Of a stretch of DNA of 64,000 nt, positions 26,103 to 35,811 are shown in pieces. This stretch comes from Bacillota bacterium (lineage in GTDB: Bacteria > Bacillota > Clostridia > Peptostreptococcales > Acidaminobacteraceae), in assembly GCA_025210655.1 (NCBI GenBank), contig JAOARG010000045.1, positions 94,932-158,931 of the forward strand. The letters run 5' to 3'. The notes below the pieces were generated by a model that was not told the origin of the DNA, searched no databases, and saw only the letters and a program-made list of their open reading frames with translations. Position numbers and translations under genes: made by a program. Position 1 is the stretch's first letter. Each line of letters starts with the position of its first letter.

Positions 26103-27895
26103 TATTTAGAACCACCTTTCTTCTTAGTTGTAAACAGTTTAGAGAATCCAAGTAACTGGTGCATCTTGATTGCCCCATGTCCTTTAATTGGAGACTCTCC
26201 ATTATTAGCCTTAACAAAATCTTTTCTAGCTCCTATAAATACTTTTTTCATCGGAAGTTCATGTGGACAGACAATAGTACAGTTATCACATGCATTACAA
26301 GAGTATGCAAGTAATTGATCCATACCTTCACCATCAATAATCTTTTCCATCATATCCTTTGGACAAGCTCCAAAATCATTCATCATTACACATTCTCTCA
26401 TACAAAGTTTACACTCGCATGAAAGACATCTTGTAGATTCTTCAATCGCCATTTCTTCAGTGAAGCCTAAATCTACCTGTTCAAAATCTTTCTTTCTTTC
26501 CTCAGGCTTTCTAAGTCTTGAGTGAATTCTTGGAATATCTATAGTATCTTCTGGTAGTGGTACATCTAACTCAGTATCATAGGACCACTCTGTTTTAAAA
26601 CATCTGTCTTCTTTTAAGTCCTGATTATTAAAATATCTTTCGATTGAAATAGCTGCTTTTCTTCCAAGTGCCATCGCTTCAATAACAATATTACTTCCAG
26701 AAGCATCACCAGCTACGAAAACATTCTCCATAGATGTAGCTAATGTTTCCTTATCTACAGAGTAACGTCCCCCTCTTGTTGTTTCAAGGGCACCAGCACT
26801 TATATCCTCAACCAATTGTCCTGTTGCAAATATAACTGTATCCACTTTAATTATTTTGGCTTCCCCTTCATATGAAGGATTGAAATTGCCGTCTTTATCT
26901 AGAATTGATTTTACTTTTTGTATTTTTATTCCTACAACTTTTCCATTTTCCTCAATAATTTCTTGAGGTCCCCATCCAGCATTGAACTTAACACCTTCTT
27001 CATGGGATTCTTCAATTTCTTCTATAGATGCAGGTAAATTATCGTCATTTTCTAAAGAACACTGATAAACTTCCTGAACACCTATTCTAAATGAGCTTCT
27101 GGCACAGTCCATGGCAACATCTCCACCACCGATTACCATAACCTTTTTACCAGCACGATCAAATGATCTAGTCATACTGATTTCTTTTAGATACTCTGTC
27201 GCTGGGAAAACACCCTGAGCCTTATGTCCAGGTAAAGGTATAATATTACCTATATGGGCACCATGGGCTAAAATAACAGCATCATTATTTTTTCTAAGTT
27301 CTTCAAATGTTATGTCCTTGCCTATCTCTATTCCAAACTTAACTGTAACACCTAGTTTTGTTAAGTAACTATATTCAAAATCAATTATGTCTCTTGGTAG
27401 TCTATACTCAGGTATTCCAACACGCATCATACCCCCAACTACATCAAGCTTCTCGTAAATTGTAACTTCATGACCTTGTCTTCTAAGTTCTATTGCAGCT
27501 TGGGCTCCTGCTGGACCTGCCCCAACAATTGCCACAGTCTTTCCAGTCTTTTCACCTACACTAAGATCCCATCTATTTTCATCATCAGCTTTTTCTGCAG
27601 CAAATCTCTTAAGTGCTGCAATAGCTATAGCTTGACCATATTCAGTGTTTCTTCTACATTCTGCTTCACAAGGATGGGCACAAATTCTACCTAAAGTGTT
27701 AGGCAAAAATAGTTTTTCCCTTATTAAGTCTATTGCATCTACATATTTTTTATCTGCTATTAAATTAACGTATCCCTTTGCATCTGTACTCATTGGACAA
27801 CGGCTAGTACAAAATGCGTCCTCATGGCCCATACATTTTTCAACAATTTCCGATGCACCATCAATAATTGCCGGGCTAAAAGTTACTTTTTTCAT
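26102..27895 (-). CDS. GltD-like FAD/NAD(P) oxidoreductase with Fe-S clusters
   Basis: 597 residues from the ATG at 27895 (GAGGGATG about 7 bases upstream). The N-terminal Fe-S region has CMGHEDAFCTSRCP and CAHPCEAECRR; then FAD motif GAGPAGAQAA, NAD(P) motif GGGDVAMDCAR and FVAGDASGSN. The C-terminus has CLSCECKLCMREC and CNACDNCTIVCP, further cluster sites. It resembles the glutamate-synthase small subunit family used as electron-input modules. With the HdrB-like partner it could form an NAD(P)H-dependent reductase for a disulfide, polysulfide or similar. Confidence 0.82.
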   Translation of the reverse strand: MKKVTFSPAIIDGASEIVEKCMGHEDAFCTSRCPMSTDAKGYVNLIADKKYVDAIDLIREKLFLPNTLGRICAHPCEAECRRNTEYGQAIAIAALKRFAAEKADDENRWDLSVGEKTGKTVAIVGAGPAGAQAAIELRRQGHEVTIYEKLDVVGGMMRVGIPEYRLPRDIIDFEYSYLTKLGVTVKFGIEIGKDITFEELRKNNDAVILAHGAHIGNIIPLPGHKAQGVFPATEYLKEISMTRSFDRAGKKVMVIGGGDVAMDCARSSFRIGVQEVYQCSLENDDNLPASIEEIEESHEEGVKFNAGWGPQEIIEENGKVVGIKIQKVKSILDKDGNFNPSYEGEAKIIKVDTVIFATGQLVEDISAGALETTRGGRYSVDKETLATSMENVFVAGDASGSNIVIEAMALGRKAAISIERYFNNQDLKEDRCFKTEWSYDTELDVPLPEDTIDIPRIHSRLRKPEERKKDFEQVDLGFTEEMAIEESTRCLSCECKLCMRECVMMNDFGACPKDMMEKIIDGEGMDQLLAYSCNACDNCTIVCPHELPMKKVFIGARKDFVKANNGESPIKGHGAIKMHQLLGFSKLFTTKKKGGSK

Positions 27896-27938
27896 ATACA
27901 TCCCTCGCTTACATCTTCTCAATTAAATTGATATGACT

Positions 27939-27962
27939 AAAAGGGCTAATTAAAGCCCTTTA
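27939..27962 (-). terminator. Weak hairpin between rhodanese and flavoprotein genes
   Basis: Stem AAAGGGCT / AGCCCTTT with a 6-base loop and only a few T after it on the minus strand. It may attenuate or stabilise rather than fully terminate. Confidence 0.45.
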
Positions 27963-27968
27963 AATTGT

Positions 27969-28937
27969 TTACTTCTCTGCATTTAAAGTTGGTAATTCTT
28001 TATTACCATTCTCATAATACTCATGTGACCACTCAATCCATGAACCGTCATAGTTTTTAACATTCTCATAACCTAATGCTTGTGTTAAAACAAGGTAAGT
28101 ATGAGCAGATCTAACTCCAGACTGACAGTATGCAATAACATCTTTGTCTTCTATATCACCATAAAGTGCCTTAAGCTCAGCTAAAGATAATAAAGTTGTA
28201 TCTTCTCCAACAGCCTTTTTCCACTCTATGAAAAGCGAATCTCCAATTTTACCAGGGCCAAATGCTCCACCCTTTGTAGACGCACCAGTTTCTTCATCAG
28301 TTGTTCTTGTATCAATTACAGTACCATTCTCAAGAGCCGCTATAACATCTTCCATTGTAGCTAGTGACTCATTACTTGCATTTGGAGCCTTATAGCTTGT
28401 AGCTTCAACAGTAGGGTTAGCATCTCCAACAGGATACTCTGCACCTAACCAAGCATTTAAACCACCATCAAGGTATCTAACATCTTCGTGTCCTAATAAC
28501 TTTATTTGCCACCAAAGTCTTGCTGCATCATGATGAGAGTTTGCTGCATATACAACGATTGTTGAATCTGGAGTTGCTCCAAATCCTGATAATAAAGCTT
28601 CCATCTCTTCATTAGTATTTCTCATACCACCAAATGGGTAATCTCCCTCTTTAGCAGAGTAAGCTGATCTCCACATAGTGAAAGAACCTGAAATTGGTGA
28701 ATCACCCTTCTTAGGATTAAGTGCACCAATAACTACAACATCCTTATCATTATCCATTAAATCTTTAAGTTGTAAAGGTGTAATAAATGACTCTGGGTGA
28801 GCGTACTCGCTTATTTTAGATCCCTGAGCCGAACTATCTACTATAACTTGCTTTGCGCCAAATACATTTCTATATCCAACGAATCCTAATACTGCTACTG
28901 CTAAGATAATAACTAATGACATTACCTTTTTATTCAT
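27969..28937 (-). CDS. Membrane-anchored tandem rhodanese (thiosulfate sulfurtransferase)
   Basis: 322 residues. An N-terminal membrane segment (about 5-22) without lipobox exports or anchors the protein; two rhodanese domains follow (about 45-175 and 190-322). The active-site loop of the second contains C271 in YCQSGVRS; the equivalent position of the first (VVYAANSHHDA) lacks cysteine, normal for tandem enzymes such as SseA and YnjE. It moves sulfane sulfur from thiosulfate or a similar donor. Together with the YnjB-type importer 5 kb away it recalls the E. coli ynj cluster. Confidence 0.87.
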   Translation of the reverse strand: MNKKVMSLVIILAVAVLGFVGYRNVFGAKQVIVDSSAQGSKISEYAHPESFITPLQLKDLMDNDKDVVVIGALNPKKGDSPISGSFTMWRSAYSAKEGDYPFGGMRNTNEEMEALLSGFGATPDSTIVVYAANSHHDAARLWWQIKLLGHEDVRYLDGGLNAWLGAEYPVGDANPTVEATSYKAPNASNESLATMEDVIAALENGTVIDTRTTDEETGASTKGGAFGPGKIGDSLFIEWKKAVGEDTTLLSLAELKALYGDIEDKDVIAYCQSGVRSAHTYLVLTQALGYENVKNYDGSWIEWSHEYYENGNKELPTLNAEK

Positions 28938-29010
28938 TTTAAAATCCCCTTCTCATGCAAACGTTTATTTTCGTTATATTTTTAACTAAATTTTCTAATA
29001 ACTTTTACCT

Positions 29011-29412
29011 TTATAGGCTATTTAACTCTTTGTCCCTATTTCTCTTCAAACTAAGCAATAAATTCCAAATATCTTTTGAAAACATCTGTACATCCTCTTT
29101 TTCATCATAAATGACTAGGATACCCTTATCAGGATTGAAGCTATTGATTTGGTCCAAGACCCAATCATCATCACCTAAATGTAGCAAAACATAAATTATA
29201 CTTAGTTCAAATTTAATATCTTCATTTCTTAACTTCTTCAAATCCTCTACAATACGGATTTGAAACTTCAAACCATTAGATGTCCAAGTGCAGTCATATG
29301 AGTCATTACCGCATTCTTCAACTTCTATTTCATAAGCTTTTATTATTGATAATATGTCATTCAACTGTTCCTGTTTTTTATTTGAAACTGCACTAATTGA
29401 ATTTTCTGCCAT
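29011..29412 (-). CDS. Uncharacterised 133-residue protein
   Basis: Acidic, soluble, no signal peptide. A central stretch CTWTSNGLKFQIRIVEDLKK and a later LGDDDWVLDQINSFN suggest an alpha/beta fold; I do not recognise the family. First gene of the rhodanese operon (73 bases before sseA-like gene), with the LysR operators upstream. AAGGAGATG ribosome site. Confidence 0.55.
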   Translation of the reverse strand: MAENSISAVSNKKQEQLNDILSIIKAYEIEVEECGNDSYDCTWTSNGLKFQIRIVEDLKKLRNEDIKFELSIIYVLLHLGDDDWVLDQINSFNPDKGILVIYDEKEDVQMFSKDIWNLLLSLKRNRDKELNSL

Positions 29413-29553
29413 ACATCTCCTTCCGTTATGAAATTTCCACTACTTATCAAGGCCTTGAAAATTAAGTATCCATTTCTTAAAGTTAATTAATTCACAATTG
29501 AATAGGAATAAAAAGTCCATGTATACATTCCCTATCAATTGATTTGTTTTTAT

Positions 29554-29567
29554 GTTATAATTATAAC
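29554..29567. promoter_or_regulatory. 14-base perfect palindrome GTTATAATTATAAC
   Basis: Perfect dyad 23 bases upstream of the two ATAA-N7-TTAT boxes, in the region between the rhodanese operon and lysR. It could be a further regulator contact. Confidence 0.4.
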
Positions 29568-29589
29568 AATCTTATAGGTACTTTGTGTT

Positions 29590-29624
29590 ATAAGCAACTG
29601 TTATAATACATAAGGATACCTTAT
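29590..29624. promoter_or_regulatory. Two phased LysR-type boxes ATAA-N7-TTAT
   Basis: 29590-29604 and 29610-29624 each read ATAA, seven bases, TTAT; their centres are 20 bases apart, two helical turns. This T-N11-A dyad is the layout used by LysR-type regulators (for example CcpC boxes). They lie directly upstream of the lysR -35, so autoregulation and control of the divergent operon are expected. Confidence 0.6.
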
Positions 29625-29631
29625 TACAATA

Positions 29632-29660
29632 TTGACTTGTATTAAAAGTTAACTTATACT
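29632..29660 (+). promoter_or_regulatory. Sigma-A promoter of the lysR gene
   Basis: -35 TTGACT (29632-29637), 17-base spacer, -10 TATACT (29655-29660); start codon 29 bases further on. Confidence 0.7.
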
Positions 29661-29688
29661 CAAAAGAGTTAATTATAAAGGAGTAAAT

Positions 29689-30579
29689 ATGAATCTTTAT
29701 TACTTAAAATCTTTTTATGTTACTGTTAAGAAAAATAGCATATCAAAAGCATCTAAAGAACTTCACTTGACCCAACCGGGTCTTAGCCTTCAACTACAGG
29801 CTCTTGAAAAAGATCTTGGTGTTTGTCTTCTTACTAGAAGTAACAAGGGGGTTGTACTGACAGAAGCTGGACAAGTATTATATGATTATGCTGATACTAT
29901 TCTTTCACTTCAAGAAAGTGTTGAAAGGGATATATCAAATATCACTGAAGAAAAACAAAGACTTATTGTTGGGTCTTGTAAAGCCATTGGTGAGTATGCT
30001 CTACCATGTAGTATATATGTCTTTAAAAATGATAATGACCATATTGATATACAGCTGGAAATCATCAATACTGAAGAAGTAGTTACATCATTAATTAATA
30101 GAAAGATAAATGTTGGAATAGTAAGTAACGAACCTAAAAACAAAAAATTAAAATATAAGAAAATAACTAGTGATAAACTTCTATTGGTTACATCACTGCC
30201 ATTAGTCAAGGATTCCATAACAATAGATGAGTTAAAACAACTTCCTCTTATATTCCGGGAAAAGGGTTCAGGAACAAGGGAAGCAGTTGAGGAAGTTCTT
30301 AAAAATAATGGTATTGATAAATCTGAGCTTAACATTATTTATGAACTTAATTCAATGGAAGCAATAAAGACAAGCGTCGTTTCTGGTAAAGGAATATCCT
30401 TTATTCCAGAACTTTCAATTAAACGTGAGTTGAAAGATGGGATTTTAAAGCCTATAACTATCGAGGGCCTTGAATTTAACATCGAATACTATCTTTGTCA
30501 TTTAAAAGAATATAAGTGTGAAACTCCTGAAATGAGTTTTGAAAAGTTTATTATGTCTTCTAAGAGAGGATTTTGCTAG
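29689..30579 (+). CDS. LysR-family transcriptional regulator
   Basis: 296 residues. The winged helix-turn-helix (1-65) has the family pattern MNLYYLKSFYVTVKKNSISKASKELHLTQPGLSLQLQALE. The remainder is a periplasmic-binding-like effector domain; FREKGSGTREAVEEVL (near 186-201) is shared with CysL/CbbR-type members. Divergent from the rhodanese operon, which it probably controls; the effector may be a sulfur metabolite, by context only. Confidence 0.9.
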   Translation: MNLYYLKSFYVTVKKNSISKASKELHLTQPGLSLQLQALEKDLGVCLLTRSNKGVVLTEAGQVLYDYADTILSLQESVERDISNITEEKQRLIVGSCKAIGEYALPCSIYVFKNDNDHIDIQLEIINTEEVVTSLINRKINVGIVSNEPKNKKLKYKKITSDKLLLVTSLPLVKDSITIDELKQLPLIFREKGSGTREAVEEVLKNNGIDKSELNIIYELNSMEAIKTSVVSGKGISFIPELSIKRELKDGILKPITIEGLEFNIEYYLCHLKEYKCETPEMSFEKFIMSSKRGFC

Positions 30580-30585
30580 ACATTC

Positions 30586-30617
30586 AAAAGCCACCGCTAG
30601 AATAGCGGTGGCTTTTT
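30586..30617. terminator. Bidirectional terminator between lysR and ysxC
   Basis: 13-bp stem AAAGCCACCGCTA / TAGCGGTGGCTTT with a 3-base loop and T-rich tail on the plus strand. Confidence 0.88.
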
Positions 30618-30622
30618 ATATT

Positions 30623-31249
30623 TTACTTCTTTGATTGTCTTTCAAAATGAATATCTAGTTCGTTGACTTCAAATATATTGTTTAGGAGCTCCCATACTTC
30701 ATACTTTCCTTTTCTATTACTAGATGAGATAGCCATTAGTATTTCGTCATCTCCCATTTCAAGTTCTTTTTTTATCGTATTTAGAGATTTTTTTATTTGA
30801 GAATTCTTCAATTTATCAAGTTTTGTGGCAATAACGATACCGCTAAAACCGTATTCCTTGATCCATTTGTACATTTGTTTATCTTGCTCAGTTGGTTTAT
30901 GTCTAGAATCCACAAGAAGAATAACTTCTAATAAATTTTCTCTTCCTCCAAGATAAGTTTCAATAATCTTACCCCAGGCTTTCTTGCTCTCTTTTGATAC
31001 TCTAGCATATCCGTATCCTGGAAGGTCAACAAATCTAAACTTTTCATCTATATCATAAAAGTTAATTGTTTGTGTCTTACCAGGGGTTGAACTTGTTCTA
31101 GCAAGATTTTTTCTATTGATAAGCATGTTGATTAGAGATGACTTACCAACATTGGATCTTCCAGCCATTGCTATTTCAGGCAATTGATCCTCTGGGTACT
31201 GACTAGGACTTACTGCACTTATAACGAAAGTGCTATTTTTAATTTTCAT
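30623..31249 (-). CDS. ysxC: Ribosome-biogenesis GTPase YsxC/EngB
   Basis: Essential GTPase assisting 50S subunit assembly. 208 residues with G1 GRSNVGKSSL, G3 DLPGYG and G4 TKLDKL. It follows lon by 2 bases, the order usual in Firmicutes. Confidence 0.94.
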   Translation of the reverse strand: MKIKNSTFVISAVSPSQYPEDQLPEIAMAGRSNVGKSSLINMLINRKNLARTSSTPGKTQTINFYDIDEKFRFVDLPGYGYARVSKESKKAWGKIIETYLGGRENLLEVILLVDSRHKPTEQDKQMYKWIKEYGFSGIVIATKLDKLKNSQIKKSLNTIKKELEMGDDEILMAISSSNRKGKYEVWELLNNIFEVNELDIHFERQSKK

Positions 31250-31251
31250 CT

Positions 31252-33582
31252 TTATTTATCTCCTCTGACTAATGCATGCTCCAATACTTCATCCATAGTT
31301 TTTACAGGAACAAATTCTATTGATTTTTTTACTTCTGATGGTATTTCATCTAAATCTTTCTTATTATCGAATGGAATAAGAATTTTCTTTATTCCAGCTC
31401 TCTTTGCTGCCAATGATTTTTCTTTTAATCCACCAATTGGAAGTACTCTTCCCCTAAGTGTAATCTCTCCTGTCATTGCAACTTCACGATTTACAGGAAT
31501 ACCTGAAAGTGCTGAAATAACAGCTGTTGCCATAGTTATACCTGCCGAAGGTCCATCCTTAGGTATTGCCCCTTCTGGTATATGAATATGGATATCAAGA
31601 TTTTCGTGGAAATCATCTTTTATCTCATACTCATCAGCTTTACTTCTTACATAAGAGATTCCAGCTCTAGCGGACTCTTTCATTACATCTCCAAGCTGTC
31701 CAGTAAGTACAAGATTCCCCTTACCTTTCATTGTTGTAACCTCTATTGTAAGTGTATCTCCACCTACTGAAGTCCATGCAAGGCCAGTAACCATACCAAC
31801 TTCATTGCTATTTGCTATTTCATCATATGTGTATCTAGGAGTACCAAGATACTTTTTAAGATTTCTCTTAGTTACCTTTACAGTCTTAGATTTTTTCTCA
31901 ACTATTTCAGTAACAGATTTTCTACAAAGTTTACCTATTTGTCTTTCCAGTTCCCTTACTCCTGACTCCCTTGTATAACTGTTAATTACCTCATGTACAG
32001 TATCTTTAGTTATACCAAATACCTTATCTGTAAGACCGTGGTCTTTCATCTGCTTAGGAAGAAGATACTTTTGAGCTATATTAAGCTTCTCATATTCAGT
32101 ATATCCAGCTACATTTATTACTTCCATTCTATCAAGAAGTGGCCTAGGAATAGTACTTAGTGAGTTTGCTGTTGTAATAAACATAACCTTTGACAAATCA
32201 AAAGGTAGTTCTAAATAGTGATCTGTAAAATCCTTATTTTGTTCAGGATCAAGTACTTCAAGAAGTGCCGAAGCAGGATCTCCTCTAAAATCACTTGCTA
32301 ATTTATCAATTTCATCAAATAGGAAAAGTGGATTTTTAGTTCCAGCTTCCTTAATTCCATTGATTATTCTACCTGGTATCGCTCCAACATATGTTCTACG
32401 ATGACCTCTTATTTCAGCCTCATCCCTAACACCACCAAGTGACATTCTGATGAATTTCCTATTTAAACTTCTTGCAATTGATTTTGCAATAGATGTTTTA
32501 CCTACTCCTGGAGGTCCTACAAGACAAATAATTGGTCCCTTTAAAGACTTGGTATACTGTCTTATAGCTAGGTATTCAAGAACCCTTTCCTTTACAGTCT
32601 TAAGTCCATAGTGATCTTCATCTAAAATTTCCCTTGAAGTAGCAAGATCAAGTTTGTCCTTAGTCTGCTTATTCCAAGGTAAATCTAAAATCCACTTAAT
32701 ATAATTTCTAATTACTCCACTTTCAGCTGAGGAAGGAGCAAGTCTTGAGTATCTCTCAATTTCCCTTTCAACCTTCTCATTAATAGCCTTTGAAAGCTTT
32801 AATTTTTTAAGTTTTTCTTTAAATTCCTCTACCTCATTTTCAGTGTTTGAGTCATCACCAAGCTCTTCCCTAATGACCTTCATTTGTTCCTTAAGGTAGT
32901 ACTCTTTTTGCATTTTATTTATCTGATTTCTTACCTTGTCATTGATTTCTTTTTCAACTTCAAGGATTTCTATTTCATTAAGAAGTATTTTATAAATTAC
33001 TTCAAGTCTTGTTTTTATAGAAATAGCCTCTATGATTTCTTGCTTCTGCTCAGTCTTTAAGGACAGATGGGAAGCTACTACATCTGCAAATCTATTTGGA
33101 TCTTCAATTGTAGAAATAGATATAAGTACATCTGGACTTATTTTATTTCCTACAGAAACATAGGATTCAAATGTTTTATTTACCGCTCTCATAAGAGCTT
33201 CAATTTCCTTTGTATCCTCTTCTTCTTCAACTTCTAGTTTTTCTACCTCAACCTTAAAGTAAGGATCTTCACTAGTTATTTCTTTAATTTCAGCTCTGTC
33301 AACACCTTCAACCAATACCCTGATAGCATCACCAGGTAGTTTAAGCATCTGCTTGATTTTAGAAATAGTACCAATTTGATAAAAATCTTCTGCTTTTGGC
33401 ATATCTACATCTATATCTTTCTGAGTTGTTAAGAAAATCATTTGGTCGTTAATCATTGCTTCTTCTAATGCTTTTATTGATCTTTCTCTTCCAACATCAA
33501 AGTGAAGTACCATATGGGGAAATACTGAAAGTCCCCTTAAAGGTATCAGTGGAAGCTGAAATGTATTTTTATTTTCTACCAT
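31252..33582 (-). CDS. lon: ATP-dependent protease Lon
   Basis: Degrades damaged and regulatory proteins in the cytoplasm. 776 residues: N-terminal substrate-binding domain (to about 210), coiled coil (about 210-290), AAA+ module with GPPGVGKT, and C-terminal serine protease domain with the catalytic Ser in PKDGPSAG and Lys further on ([13 protein letters not shown]). Member of the tig-clpP-clpX-lon-ysxC cluster. No CtsR or CIRCE site was recognised upstream. Confidence 0.96.
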   Translation of the reverse strand: MVENKNTFQLPLIPLRGLSVFPHMVLHFDVGRERSIKALEEAMINDQMIFLTTQKDIDVDMPKAEDFYQIGTISKIKQMLKLPGDAIRVLVEGVDRAEIKEITSEDPYFKVEVEKLEVEEEEDTKEIEALMRAVNKTFESYVSVGNKISPDVLISISTIEDPNRFADVVASHLSLKTEQKQEIIEAISIKTRLEVIYKILLNEIEILEVEKEINDKVRNQINKMQKEYYLKEQMKVIREELGDDSNTENEVEEFKEKLKKLKLSKAINEKVEREIERYSRLAPSSAESGVIRNYIKWILDLPWNKQTKDKLDLATSREILDEDHYGLKTVKERVLEYLAIRQYTKSLKGPIICLVGPPGVGKTSIAKSIARSLNRKFIRMSLGGVRDEAEIRGHRRTYVGAIPGRIINGIKEAGTKNPLFLFDEIDKLASDFRGDPASALLEVLDPEQNKDFTDHYLELPFDLSKVMFITTANSLSTIPRPLLDRMEVINVAGYTEYEKLNIAQKYLLPKQMKDHGLTDKVFGITKDTVHEVINSYTRESGVRELERQIGKLCRKSVTEIVEKKSKTVKVTKRNLKKYLGTPRYTYDEIANSNEVGMVTGLAWTSVGGDTLTIEVTTMKGKGNLVLTGQLGDVMKESARAGISYVRSKADEYEIKDDFHENLDIHIHIPEGAIPKDGPSAGITMATAVISALSGIPVNREVAMTGEITLRGRVLPIGGLKEKSLAAKRAGIKKILIPFDNKKDLDEIPSEVKKSIEFVPVKTMDEVLEHALVRGDK

Positions 33583-33744
33583 AATATCAACTCCTTAAAG
33601 GTTATTATTCTAATAATTAACTATCTAATATATAGTTACACTTATACAAAATATAATAAACCTTAATCTACAAGAAATTTAACTATATTTACTTCAACAT
33701 ATATTATTTTATCTTTTCATCTACAAATTCGTTATAAGAAACAT

Positions 33745-33773
33745 AGTCAAGTAGCCCTAAGGACCACTTGACT
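33745..33773 (-). terminator. Hairpin downstream of clpX, weak terminator
   Basis: Stem AGTCAAGT / ACTTGACT with an inner GGtCC/GGgCt-like helix, but no clean T-run; in the 232-base gap between clpX and lon. Confidence 0.35.
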
Positions 33774-33814
33774 AGTAATTAACCGCAAACTGTACTCTCT
33801 AAAAATTTTCCAGT

Positions 33815-35071
33815 CTAAGATACGGATTCTTCTTCATGTTTTTTTTCTTCTAGAACAAGGGTCGGCATGATTTTTTGTTCAACCGTCTCCTTAGTAACTA
33901 GGCACTTCTTAATGTCTTCTCTTGATGGGATTTCATACATAATATCTAGCATGATTCCTTCAACAATACTTCTAAGACCCCTAGCACCAGTTTTTCTATC
34001 TACAGCAAGTTTAGCGATTGCTTCAACTGCATCTGCTTCAAACTCAAGCTCAACATTATCAATCTCAAACATTTTCTTATACTGTTTGATAATCGCATTT
34101 TTAGGCTCCGTCAAGATTTTAACTAGACTTTCTTCATTAAGCTCATTTAGGGATACCATAATTGGAACCCTTCCTACAAACTCAGGAATAAGACCAAACT
34201 TAAGAAGATCTCCATTTTCAATCTTATCAAGTACATCGCCTATTTTAAAATCCTTCTTGCTTTGGATTTTAGCTCCAAAACCAAGGGCTTTTTCACCAAA
34301 TCTCTTTTGTACTATCTTTTCGATACCAGCAAAAGCTCCACCACAAATAAATAATACATTTGTAGTATCAATTTGAATAAACTCTTGATGAGGATGCTTT
34401 CTTCCACCTTGAGGTGGAACACTTGCAACAGTTCCTTCAATAATTTTTAGAAGAGCCTGCTGAACTCCTTCACCACTAACATCCCTTGTTATTGATGGAT
34501 TTTCTGATTTTCTAGCAATCTTATCAATCTCATCGATATATATAATTCCCTTTTCAGCTCTTTCAACATCATAGTCAGCAGCTTGAATTAGTTTAAGAAG
34601 AATATTTTCAACATCCTCGCCAACATATCCAGCCTCTGTTAAAGATGTAGCATCAGCAATTGCAAAAGGTACATCTAATATCTTTGCAAGTGTTTGAGCT
34701 AATAAAGTCTTACCTGATCCAGTTGGACCAAGAAGAATAACATTACTCTTTTGAAGCTCGACATCGTCTGATTTAAGACCTTCATTAACCCTTTTGTAGT
34801 GATTGTAAACGGCAACTGAAAGAATTTTCTTCGCCTTTTCCTGACCAACTACGTATTGATTCAAAATTTCGTGAATCTCTTTAGGTTTTGGAAGATTTTC
34901 TAAATCGAACTCTGTAGATGACTCCAGCTCATCAGCGATTATTTCCTGACAAAGCTCAACACACTCATCACAAATATATACATTTGGACCTGCGATAAGT
35001 CTTCTTACCTGTTCCTGGGATTTACCACAAAAAGAACATTGTAACTTGTTTTTTTCGTCTACTTTAGACAT
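33815..35071 (-). CDS. clpX: ClpX ATPase subunit of ClpXP
   Basis: Unfolds substrates and feeds ClpP. 418 residues: zinc-binding domain with CSFCGKS and CDECVEL (Cys12, 15, 34, 37 region), Walker A GPTGSGKT, Walker [10 protein letters not shown], and the IGF-type loop ([12 protein letters not shown]) that docks on ClpP. Starts 12 bases after clpP. Confidence 0.96.
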   Translation of the reverse strand: MSKVDEKNKLQCSFCGKSQEQVRRLIAGPNVYICDECVELCQEIIADELESSTEFDLENLPKPKEIHEILNQYVVGQEKAKKILSVAVYNHYKRVNEGLKSDDVELQKSNVILLGPTGSGKTLLAQTLAKILDVPFAIADATSLTEAGYVGEDVENILLKLIQAADYDVERAEKGIIYIDEIDKIARKSENPSITRDVSGEGVQQALLKIIEGTVASVPPQGGRKHPHQEFIQIDTTNVLFICGGAFAGIEKIVQKRFGEKALGFGAKIQSKKDFKIGDVLDKIENGDLLKFGLIPEFVGRVPIMVSLNELNEESLVKILTEPKNAIIKQYKKMFEIDNVELEFEADAVEAIAKLAVDRKTGARGLRSIVEGIMLDIMYEIPSREDIKKCLVTKETVEQKIMPTLVLEEKKHEEESVS

Positions 35072-35083
35072 AGTATCACCTAC

Positions 35084-35668
35084 CTATTCTCTAGAGGATA
35101 TTACACCATCTATTAAACCATACTCTTTAGCCTCATCAGCTGAGAAGAAATTATCTCTTTCAGTATCTTTTTCGATTACTGCAAGATCTTGACCTGTTCT
35201 CTCACTCATGATTGTGTTTAGTTTTTCTCTCATCTTGATTATTCTTTCAGCGTGAATTTTAATATCACTAGCCTGTCCTCTTGTTCCACCAAGTGGTTGG
35301 TGAATCATGATTTCAGAATTTGGAAGAGCAAATCTCTTTCCTTTTGTACCAGCATTTAGTAGGAAAGCTCCCATACTAGCAGCCATTCCGATACAAATTG
35401 TTGATACATCTGGCTTTATGAACTGCATAGTATCATAAATAGCCATTCCTGCAGTAATTGATCCACCTGGACTGTTAATGTAAACATTGATATCCTTATC
35501 TGGATCATCTGCCTCTAAAAATAAAAGTTGTGCAACTACAACGCTTGCAGTAGCATCATTAATTTCATCGTTTATAAAAATAATTCTATCTTTTAAAAGA
35601 CGGGAATATATATCATATGATCTTTCCCCTCTACTAGTTTGTTCAACTACATATGGTACAAGTGCCAT
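35084..35668 (-). CDS. clpP: ClpP protease subunit
   Basis: 194 residues from the ATG at 35668 (AAGGAGTGA upstream); the frame extends 90 bases further up but without a ribosome site. Catalytic S98 in GMAASMGAF and H123 in MIHQPLGG are canonical. Forms the proteolytic barrel used by ClpX. Confidence 0.96.
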   Translation of the reverse strand: MALVPYVVEQTSRGERSYDIYSRLLKDRIIFINDEINDATASVVVAQLLFLEADDPDKDINVYINSPGGSITAGMAIYDTMQFIKPDVSTICIGMAASMGAFLLNAGTKGKRFALPNSEIMIHQPLGGTRGQASDIKIHAERIIKMREKLNTIMSERTGQDLAVIEKDTERDNFFSADEAKEYGLIDGVISSRE

Positions 35669-35811
35669 AATATCACTCCTTTTATAAAATACTAATAGGA
35701 CCCTTTTAAAAGGTATCCTATAAATCCTATAAATCTTTTGACACGGATACCATGTCAAAAGATTTATTAATGATTACTTAATCAATTTGTTAAATTATCA
35801 AAGCATATTAT

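Noticed and set aside
33583..33814. CtsR or CIRCE heat-shock operator upstream of lon
   Set aside because: No TTAGCACTC/GAGTGCTAA inverted repeat and no CtsR heptad repeat is visible.
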